Both the position numbers and the translations under genes were made by a program. A DNA stretch of 13,646 bases, taken from NCBI GenBank assembly GCA_021811635.1, contig JAJZNS010000057.1, positions 1 through 13,646 on the forward strand, given 5' to 3'. Numbering within the stretch: the stretch's first letter is position 1; each line of letters starts with the position of its first letter. The stretch is from Thermoplasmata archaeon (GTDB taxonomy: Archaea > Thermoplasmatota > Thermoplasmata > Thermoplasmatales > Thermoplasmataceae). Of the stretch, positions 6,443 to 12,095 are shown piece by piece. The notes beneath the pieces were generated by a model. It ran no database searches. It was not told where the DNA came from and saw only the letters and a program-made list of their open reading frames with translations.

Positions 6443-7567
6443 TCAACTTTCTCCGTTGCAGATTATGGCTAACGGCGAGGCTAACGATTCCCTGAGATTG
6501 TCAAAATATTCACGCAGTTCCTTCATGCTGGCCTCCTTACCGCCATACCGCACGCGTTCAAATGCACGAACGATCTGATCGATTCTGCCAGCATCCTTCA
6601 CTCGCCCGCTCTCGATCTCATTGTGCACAAGTTCCCTGACAGTATTTGAAACATTTCCGCCTGAGATTATGTTGGCCTCCGTCATTCTGATTATTTCATC
6701 CCCCGGGATAACCCCCCTGAGATGAAGCCTGTCCTCCTCGTTTTGGTATATTCCATTGACAAGGTTGCAGCCTTCCACAACCACGATTTTCGCCTGCGCG
6801 TCTTCAGATTTCAGGAGTGCGGCAGATCCAGCGTCAAATACCGTACCTATCGGATAGCCCACGATCAGCTCCTCTCCGGTCATGGCGACCAGAGGGTATG
6901 AAGACGGTATTGCAGGCTTCAGGAAATGATCGTCCTGGTTCCAACCTGGATAAGAGGCTGTGGCATAGCTGTATGTGACTGTCATACTTTCAGTACTTTC
7001 CGGGCTAAGCACCGCCAATGTCTCAGTTTCGGCACCCTTTACGATGCCCCCCTTGCTCCTGTCCCTGGTAACAATCCGGACCACGAATGTGGAAATGAGG
7101 GCTACGATCACCAGACCAAGCGCCGCATACAGAAGGATATCCGGGATTTTCAGGAAGTTCTGCGTTCCCCCTCCAAAAACTTGGGTGTTGAGAAGATTAC
7201 CCAGGCCATGATTAATCCCATTGAAGGGGTTAAAGAATTGGAAGAGCTTCTGGCTGAATGGATTGAAAAAGGAGACGTATAAATCAACCGTGTGGATTTC
7301 CGGGCTCAATGATGGCCACTGCACATTGAACAAATTTGAGAAGTCTGGAAGCGTAATTGAAAATGGCAATGTAAACCCTGGAAACGAAGGGAATGAAAAG
7401 GTGAATCCGGAATTTGATCCGGAACCATGATTTCCCGTCCCGCCATTGAGATTGCCCGTGCCACCGCCCTGGCTGGCTGGGGAGTTAATCTGGCCTATCG
7501 ATGAGATCAGCAGCCAGGTAACGACTATTGCCAGAACGACCAGAGCAGCAGTAGACTTCGAAACCAC
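6443..7567 (-). CDS. DUF4129-like membrane protein with Phe/Pro-rich external segment; first gene of the MoxR operon
   Basis: A 374-residue protein. A single N-terminal hydrophobic segment (about 7-25, AALVVLAIVVTWLLISSIG) is followed by a Gly/Asn/Ser linker (about 33-53). Next is an unusual Phe/Pro-rich stretch (about 54-118, with SFPSFPGF and FFNPFSQKLFQFFNPF). A second membrane helix (about 144-166) leads into a cytosolic basic patch (RDRSKGG) and a C-terminal domain. The C-terminal segment with IDQIVRAFERVRYGG (residues 329-343) resembles the end of DUF4129 domains, which accompany MoxR and DUF58. The start is GTG at 7567, about 24 bp downstream of a TATA-like element, so the mRNA is probably leaderless and this gene opens the operon. 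The next start is one base after its stop. Operon membership is firm; DUF4129 assignment is moderate. Confidence 0.75.
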   Translation of the reverse strand: MVSKSTAALVVLAIVVTWLLISSIGQINSPASQGGGTGNLNGGTGNHGSGSNSGFTFSFPSFPGFTLPFSITLPDFSNLFNVQWPSLSPEIHTVDLYVSFFNPFSQKLFQFFNPFNGINHGLGNLLNTQVFGGGTQNFLKIPDILLYAALGLVIVALISTFVVRIVTRDRSKGGIVKGAETETLAVLSPESTESMTVTYSYATASYPGWNQDDHFLKPAIPSSYPLVAMTGEELIVGYPIGTVFDAGSAALLKSEDAQAKIVVVEGCNLVNGIYQNEEDRLHLRGVIPGDEIIRMTEANIISGGNVSNTVRELVHNEIESGRVKDAGRIDQIVRAFERVRYGGKEASMKELREYFDNLRESLASPLAIICNGES

Positions 7568-7586
7568 AAAAATGAAGAGGAAGTTG

Positions 7587-7595
7587 TATATTTAA
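7587..7595 (-). promoter_or_regulatory. Promoter (TATA) of the five-gene MoxR operon
   Basis: On the minus strand TTAAATATA lies centred about 24 bp upstream of the GTG at 7567 and is preceded by CCC. This spacing predicts transcription beginning at or next to the start codon, with no leader and no Shine-Dalgarno sequence. All four downstream genes are packed too tightly for their own strong promoters. Confidence 0.55.
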
Positions 7596-7841
7596 GGGTT
7601 ACTCAAGAACTGGGTACAAACTTTTCAGGTTTATTCAGAAATTAATCAATCCTCCCGGACCGGAGCCGCTATGAATTTTTCATTTCTAATAATTTGCACG
7701 TTTTAATCCGGTCGCGCAAAATTTCGTTACCCCAGGCTTCATTTTTCTTCCTGAAGTTGGTAATCCACGAAGGTGCGAAAGAGAAAAACCGAAAAGGCCC
7801 ATCTGCCTTATCATGGATTGGGATATTTGGTTTCATCCGAA

Positions 7842-7851
7842 TTATTTTTAA
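7842..7851 (+). promoter_or_regulatory. TATA-like element of the unknown gene pair
   Basis: A T/A-rich block (TTATTTTTAA) is centred about 26 bp before the TTG start at 7873, consistent with a leaderless mRNA. An in-frame TAA at 7849-7851 excludes starts further upstream. Confidence 0.5.
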
Positions 7852-7872
7852 TCAGTTCGGGATAAAAGCACG

Positions 7873-8724
7873 TTGGAAAAAGAAGAGCTTAGGGAAATCC
7901 TTGCACAGCAACTTGCAACGTACAGGAAGAACAGCCCAGTCAGGGCCGTCCTGGTTATGAGTCCGGGAGATCATTTTGTCCCAAAACTGATCCCGGAACT
8001 CTTTGAAAAGGTAAACTTCATCCCATTCAGAGATAACTTTCGCATTGTACTCGGACAGCTCAACGAAAATGAATATGCTGCATTCAAGAAACAATACTAT
8101 GACAGGCTCTTATTTTTTCTGGCACCAATATCAAGTTTTCTCGACCTTCCGGAAAAGCTTATAGACCATGGCCTCGTACTTTCGTCTTTTATCTCAAGGG
8201 GTTCAGGCAGGATAACGATGAGGGGCATGAACAGGGGCATTGTATCGGAGACTTTCAATTCGTTCAGGAAAAGAGGATTCATGCCGACTTCGCTTGAATT
8301 TGAAGGAACACAGTGCAACCTGAACCTGAAGAGAGACTGCTCGGTAAGGGTCCGAGGGGACCCTGTTTCCCTCGCCAGGGACATTTCCAAGATATACGAA
8401 GTATTGCTGGATTCCTCCTGGAAGTTAATGGAAAAACTTGCCGGAATGAGGCTCGTCGCCGGATCCTCGTCGCATATGGAAAATTTTGTGCTTCACCGGG
8501 CACAATCCTCCCAGGACCTTTTCCTGGAAAAGGTAGCAGAAGAATATTCCCTGATAAGGACCGTAAACGAACCTGGCTTCATGCAGTATCTGGTTTCAGG
8601 CACCAGGGCAAACGGGTTTGTCCCGCTCATCAAGGGCGTCCACATCCGGATGATCCCTGACTCTCTGTTCTCTCCGGAAATAGCGACCAGATTGATCGAG
8701 ATTTCGGAATCAATGGAGGTGTAA
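7873..8724 (+). CDS. Protein of unrecognised family, first of a coupled pair
   Basis: A 283-residue soluble protein with no signal peptide or clear membrane helix, and no family I recognise. The N-terminus is charged (EKEELREILAQQ). It continues with a possible beta-alpha unit (VRAVLVMSPGD, residues 23-33), a hydrophobic RLLFFLAPISSFL stretch (78-90), and a loop rich in Arg/Gly (SRGSGRITMRGMNRG, 108-122). Two Cys (148, 156) flank a short basic segment. A predicted helix (about 165-190) and a C-terminal region with a GTRANGFVPLIKG segment follow. The start is a TTG at 7873, supported by a TATA-like element about 26 bp upstream and by a nearby upstream stop; the first internal Met is residue 29. 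The gene ends one base before the next ATG, so the pair should be made together. Coding status is well supported by length and operon structure. Confidence 0.75.
   Translation: MEKEELREILAQQLATYRKNSPVRAVLVMSPGDHFVPKLIPELFEKVNFIPFRDNFRIVLGQLNENEYAAFKKQYYDRLLFFLAPISSFLDLPEKLIDHGLVLSSFISRGSGRITMRGMNRGIVSETFNSFRKRGFMPTSLEFEGTQCNLNLKRDCSVRVRGDPVSLARDISKIYEVLLDSSWKLMEKLAGMRLVAGSSSHMENFVLHRAQSSQDLFLEKVAEEYSLIRTVNEPGFMQYLVSGTRANGFVPLIKGVHIRMIPDSLFSPEIATRLIEISESMEV
8715..8721 (+). promoter_or_regulatory. Strong ribosome-binding site for the second gene of the pair
   Basis: GGAGGTG lies at the 3' end of the preceding gene, 4 nt before the ATG at 8726. It fixes that start and contrasts with the SD-less starts of the leading genes here. 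Confidence 0.7.
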
Positions 8725-8725
8725 G

Positions 8726-9460
8726 ATGCCTTCCGGAGCAAGTCCGTTCTCCAGGTACCTGAAAGAGATGAGACAACTGAAGAGGAGGCACCTGATTATT
8801 TCCTGCGTTGATGCGAGACTTAGATCACTGGGAATGAAGGACATATTCCGGGATTCCAGAAATGGGAATTATGTGCTCGCAATTAAGGGGGAGAGCAATG
8901 CAAGGGGTTTCACCCTTGGTTTCCCTGGATACGAATCGGAATTCAGGTCCCTTTCGACAGATCAGGAGTCCTCTCTGCTGATTGCTGATCCCGGTATGGG
9001 CGATGGCAACGGATTGGACGTGGTTGTTTCTCCATCAGACGGAAACATAAGGCTGATGACAGAAAGGGCGAAAGTGATGGCTGGAAGAATCTTCCAGGAA
9101 AGCGATCTTGTTTTTCCTAATTTTCCCGCACCTTATCTTTACAACATGCACCCGTTTCTGAAATCCCATTTCCTCTTGCGCTATCTTTACCCGGGCAGGG
9201 ACAGGAGGATAGGCGATGTCATAGAGGAGGCAACAAACTTCGCACTAGCCAACTCTGATATAAGCGACGTTCCAACCATAAGATCCGATTTCACCATGCT
9301 GTTGAGGAACATGATCACCGCAGGAGTATTGAGGGGAAATTCAGTGAACGTTGCCGGGCCAAAATCAGTATCCTCATTTGAACGGAAATTCCTGGAATAC
9401 TATTTCAGAAAATATGTAATAGTGAGGCCAAGTACACTGTTTGATTATGAAGCCCTGTGA
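8726..9460 (+). CDS. Protein of unrecognised family, second of a coupled pair
   Basis: A 244-residue protein, apparently cytosolic, with a basic N-terminus (EMRQLKRRHL, residues 14-23). A possible strand (LIISCVDARL, 23-32) is followed by a Gly/Asp loop region (ADPGMGDGNGLDVVVSPSDG, 87-106) that looks like a turn between strands, and an aromatic/Pro segment (FPNFPAPYLYNMHPF, 130-144). The C-terminal third is helical (about 162-200, then FERKFLEYYFRKY at 218-230) and could be a small helix bundle or winged helix. No catalytic motif is clear. The ATG at 8726 has an excellent ribosome-binding site and is separated by a single base from the previous stop. The neighbour downstream is dph2, which has its own promoter, so a link to diphthamide synthesis is only possible, not shown. 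Confidence 0.75.
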   Translation: MPSGASPFSRYLKEMRQLKRRHLIISCVDARLRSLGMKDIFRDSRNGNYVLAIKGESNARGFTLGFPGYESEFRSLSTDQESSLLIADPGMGDGNGLDVVVSPSDGNIRLMTERAKVMAGRIFQESDLVFPNFPAPYLYNMHPFLKSHFLLRYLYPGRDRRIGDVIEEATNFALANSDISDVPTIRSDFTMLLRNMITAGVLRGNSVNVAGPKSVSSFERKFLEYYFRKYVIVRPSTLFDYEAL

Positions 9461-9507
9461 CACCTAAAATGTTTCCCGGCAATACTGAATCTGCAGCCCG
9501 GACTAAT

Positions 9508-9528
9508 ACCATTGCGCCTGGCAATGGT
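9508..9528 (+). terminator. Perfect 8-bp hairpin after the unknown gene pair
   Basis: ACCATTGC (9508-9515) and GCAATGGT (9521-9528) form a perfect stem around the 5-nt loop GCCTG, 48 bp past the stop at 9460. Only three T residues follow, so it is not a classical terminator. It may protect the 3' end, mark processing, or be an operator upstream of dph2. Confidence 0.35.
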
Positions 9529-9579
9529 TTCAGAAGATTTCCTACAGCGTCTCTCTATACATTGAATACATTTGAATTA

Positions 9580-9587
9580 CTATTAAT
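9580..9587 (+). promoter_or_regulatory. TATA-like element of dph2
   Basis: CTATTAAT is centred about 25 bp before the GTG at 9609, predicting a leaderless mRNA. No Shine-Dalgarno sequence precedes the GTG. Confidence 0.5.
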
Positions 9588-9608
9588 CACCTGAATCCAT
9601 ACACCATT

Positions 9609-10616
9609 GTGGGAATCAGAGATACAACATCGCTTGTTGAAAGACTTCGGGCTATGAACGCCAGGAAAATAATGCTGATGCTTCCGGATGGCCTAAAACG
9701 GTCGTCCTATAACCTGTTCAATGAATTGAGCAGAGAATTTTCAGTGATCCTCTCCTCTGATGCTTTTTATGGTGCCTGTGATATCGGGAACCCGGATATT
9801 TACAGGGACGTCGACGTAATAGTGCAGTTCGGGCATTCCGTGATACCAAACATCAGCTATCCAAAGCCCGTAATTTTTGAGGAATACAGGACTGAATTCA
9901 CCTATGACCTGCCCGATCAGGTCTATGATCCAATTGTTGGCAAGGGGTATCGAACTGTTGGCCTGCTGGCTTCAATCCAGTATCTTGACATTATCAACGA
10001 TGTGAAGGATCACCTTGAACGGCTGGGGCTTGCAGCAAAAATAGGCAGGCAGGATTCAAGAATGGGCTATCCCGGCCAGGTACTGGGATGCAATTTCAGT
10101 GCAGCTCATTCCATTTCTGCCGACGTGGACTGCTTCCTCGTTATCAGCACTGGAAGATTTCATGCAATTGGTGCACAACTTTCCGGATCAAGGGAATCCT
10201 TCATTCTTGACCTGAATGAGAGAAAGATCAGCAGCATGAAGGATGAGACCGAGAAATTCCTCAGGAAGCGCTATGCCAAGATCTCTCAGTCACTGAAGGC
10301 AAACAGGTTCTGCGTCATAGTGGATACAAAGGTTGGGCAATACAGGAAGAAACTGGCAGATCTGATCTGCACACAACTGAAGGAACTCGGGAAGGATTAT
10401 ATAATGATGTACTCAAATGAATTCAACTCTAACGACATAGTCAATTCCGGTTCAGATGCGGTTATCTTTACCGGCTGTCCCAGGGTACCGATAGATGATT
10501 ATGACAGGTTCCCCTTTCCCATACTCACCCCGGTTGAATTCCAGACTCTTTTTGGCTTTAAGAAGTCTGACAGGTACGTGCTTGACGAGATAGTTGAAGT
10601 GGACAGGCTCCATTAG
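9609..10616 (+). CDS. dph2: Diphthamide biosynthesis enzyme Dph2 (3-amino-3-carboxypropyl transferase)
   Basis: A 335-residue protein of normal length for archaeal Dph2. The three conserved cluster-binding cysteines are present, one per domain: Cys57 (DAFYGACDIG), Cys161 (VLGCNFSAAH) and Cys290 (IFTGCPRVPIDDY). Other family hallmarks are MLPDGLK (residues 24-30), FGHS (74-77) and STGRFHAIGA (180-189). In archaea a Dph2 homodimer holds a [4Fe-4S] cluster that cleaves S-adenosylmethionine in a non-canonical way. It transfers a 3-amino-3-carboxypropyl radical to a specific histidine of elongation factor 2, the first step of diphthamide formation. The start is GTG at 9609, chosen because homology begins at once and a TATA-like element lies about 25 bp upstream. 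The other diphthamide genes are not in this window. It converges on the methylthiotransferase gene. Confidence 0.95.
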   Translation: MGIRDTTSLVERLRAMNARKIMLMLPDGLKRSSYNLFNELSREFSVILSSDAFYGACDIGNPDIYRDVDVIVQFGHSVIPNISYPKPVIFEEYRTEFTYDLPDQVYDPIVGKGYRTVGLLASIQYLDIINDVKDHLERLGLAAKIGRQDSRMGYPGQVLGCNFSAAHSISADVDCFLVISTGRFHAIGAQLSGSRESFILDLNERKISSMKDETEKFLRKRYAKISQSLKANRFCVIVDTKVGQYRKKLADLICTQLKELGKDYIMMYSNEFNSNDIVNSGSDAVIFTGCPRVPIDDYDRFPFPILTPVEFQTLFGFKKSDRYVLDEIVEVDRLH

Positions 10617-10850
10617 CCTGCCCAGTCAAAGGGGTTGCCACGGTGAAACATCCGGATCCGGAAGCGTAGATCGTTGATCCCCAGGAATGCCCGACGTTAC
10701 CTTGTCCTGTTCCTGGAGAAGTGGGGGCAAAGTTTCGACTCTCTCAATCTCAGGCATGAATGAAACATGGGGCGACATGTAAACAGGTTCACCATTCTGC
10801 CCGCCCGCAACTTGGGGGCACATGGATCGCTGATACGCAAACTGGGCGGC
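10617..10850. other. Convergent intergenic segment with several dyads, function unknown
   Basis: This 234-bp gap lies between the stops of dph2 and the methylthiotransferase, longer than expected beside 6-bp gaps elsewhere in the window. It contains an inverted repeat CCAGGAA / TTCCTGG (10681-10687, 10710-10716) and a TGCCC / GGGCA hairpin (10798-10802, 10816-10820). The minus strand is open for 65 codons (10823-10626), starting 27 bp after the upstream stop but without a ribosome-binding site and with Pro/Gln-rich, family-less content. It could be a small gene, a structured RNA or transcript ends. I could not match it to SRP RNA, RNase P RNA or 5S rRNA. Confidence 0.4.
10681..10716. repeat. 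7-bp inverted repeat between dph2 and the methylthiotransferase gene
   Basis: CCAGGAA (10681-10687) and TTCCTGG (10710-10716) are perfect inverted copies around a 22-nt loop. They lie 65 bp past the dph2 stop. They could form a hairpin in either transcript; no T-run adjoins. Confidence 0.35.
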
Positions 10851-12095
10851 TCAGGAATCAGATTCTTTTGCTATAAGATAGGTTTCTCCATAGCCCACAA
10901 TCTCGCAGTTCACCCGGCTGTAAAGATCGTACCTGCCGGGAATGACGACCGGACGGTAATTCTGGTCTCTGCCCACCATAGTTTCACCTTTGCCATGTTC
11001 GGTGATAAGCACTGATAGCTCATTTCCCACGGATTTTGAAAATTCCTCCCCGGATATCCTTCTGTGAATCTCCATTATAGCCTTGTCCCTTTTCTTTGTC
11101 TCATTGGATGACATGGGGGCTGAAGAAAAATCCCTGGTGTATGGACGTGGCGAGAACCTGGTCACGTTAACTATGTTTGGCCTCGATTTTTCGATCACTT
11201 CTATGGTCTCCTCAAACTCAGCATTGCCCTCTCCCGGATAGCCGGTGATGATGTCTGTGGATAGCATCCCTTCCGGAAACCTTTCCCTGAAGCTGGACGC
11301 AATTCTCAGGAAATCTGAAGAGGAGTAACCTCTGTTCATCTTCTCTAGAACGAAATCACTTCCGCTCTGGACGGGGAGGTGCATGAATTTGTAGACTTTG
11401 CTATCAGAGTAACTGTACAATAAATCCTGCAGTATCTCGGACGTGTTCTTTGGCTCCATCATCCCGATCCTGAGCTGGAAGTCTCCATTGATGGCCGTAA
11501 TGTCTCCAATAAGATCAGGCAAGCGTGTTCCGATATCCCTTCCATAAGCCGCAGTGTCAAGCGAGGTAATCCTGACCTCCTTAATTCCCCTGGCAAGCTG
11601 GAGCTTCACCTGGCCAACGATTTTCTCCCTGGCACGGGATAGCAGTTTTCCACGGGCAATCCGGGATATGCAGAAATTGCAGTTGCCCGTGCATCCCTGG
11701 TTTATCGGGATTCCGTCAAAGATAGAAATATCCCTGATCTCCACGTTATCGAACGCCCCCCTGTAAAAATTCCTGAATGTGCCGGCAGAGATCAGCTTTA
11801 TTCCTGGTTGATCAAGCGACTGGGCAGAAACAGCAGGCAGGCAGCCGGTAACTTCCACATCACCAAAGCCCGAAAGTTCCTGTATCCTGCGTATCATCCT
11901 ATTTTCTGTTTGTGAGATGACCACACAAGTGTTGATAACCCTGAGGTCGGCTTCTGATGGATCCGACACTATGCTATCACCTTCACGCAGAAGCGAATTT
12001 ACATAGATGCCGGCCTCCGACTTTGAGAGGGTGCATCCGTAAGCTTCCAGATATATCTTCCTGAGCTGATTCTTAGAAATTTGCGTTTCAAGCAT
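10851..12095 (-). CDS. tRNA N6-threonylcarbamoyladenosine (t6A37) methylthiotransferase, e-MtaB/CDKAL1 type
   Basis: A 414-residue radical-SAM methylthiotransferase with all three domains. The N-terminal UPF0004 domain begins at YLEAYGCTLSKSE (residues 15-27) and gives cluster ligands Cys21, Cys57 (INTCVV) and Cys85 (VTGCLP). The radical-SAM motif CTGNCNFC supplies Cys135, Cys139 and Cys142. A C-terminal TRAM domain (about 355-412) should bind tRNA. The YGCTLSKSE form and INQGC-ARGK context match the archaeal/eukaryotic e-MtaB branch rather than MiaB or RimO. These enzymes convert t6A37 to ms2t6A37 in tRNAs reading ANN codons, notably tRNA-Lys(UUU). The ATG at 12095 lies inside the 3' end of lysS (8-bp overlap) and has GGAGG about 10 nt upstream, so the two are co-translated. 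The subgroup assignment is from motifs. Confidence 0.9.
   Translation of the reverse strand: MLETQISKNQLRKIYLEAYGCTLSKSEAGIYVNSLLREGDSIVSDPSEADLRVINTCVVISQTENRMIRRIQELSGFGDVEVTGCLPAVSAQSLDQPGIKLISAGTFRNFYRGAFDNVEIRDISIFDGIPINQGCTGNCNFCISRIARGKLLSRAREKIVGQVKLQLARGIKEVRITSLDTAAYGRDIGTRLPDLIGDITAINGDFQLRIGMMEPKNTSEILQDLLYSYSDSKVYKFMHLPVQSGSDFVLEKMNRGYSSSDFLRIASSFRERFPEGMLSTDIITGYPGEGNAEFEETIEVIEKSRPNIVNVTRFSPRPYTRDFSSAPMSSNETKKRDKAIMEIHRRISGEEFSKSVGNELSVLITEHGKGETMVGRDQNYRPVVIPGRYDLYSRVNCEIVGYGETYLIAKESDS

Larger units (their letters stand above)
7568..7872. other. Divergent promoter region, MoxR operon versus unknown gene pair (about 305 bp)
   Basis: The minus-strand TATA (7587-7595) and the plus-strand TATA (about 7842-7851) lie at opposite ends, leaving about 245 bp between them with no supported gene. 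A plus-strand open stretch beginning near 7694 runs out of frame into the following gene and has no recognisable content. The middle could hold shared regulatory sites. The only structure seen is a weak CTCC/GGAG dyad near 7650-7670. Confidence 0.45.

Noticed and set aside
10626..10823. 65-residue minus-strand CDS downstream of the methylthiotransferase
   Set aside because: No ribosome-binding site, no family, Pro/Gln-rich; reported only as part of the unexplained gap.
10617..10850. SRP RNA, RNase P RNA or 5S rRNA in the gap
   Set aside because: A CCGGAAGCG stretch recalls the SRP loop, but the paired GTCAGG and AGCAG elements are missing; no 5S or RNase P core sequences are seen.
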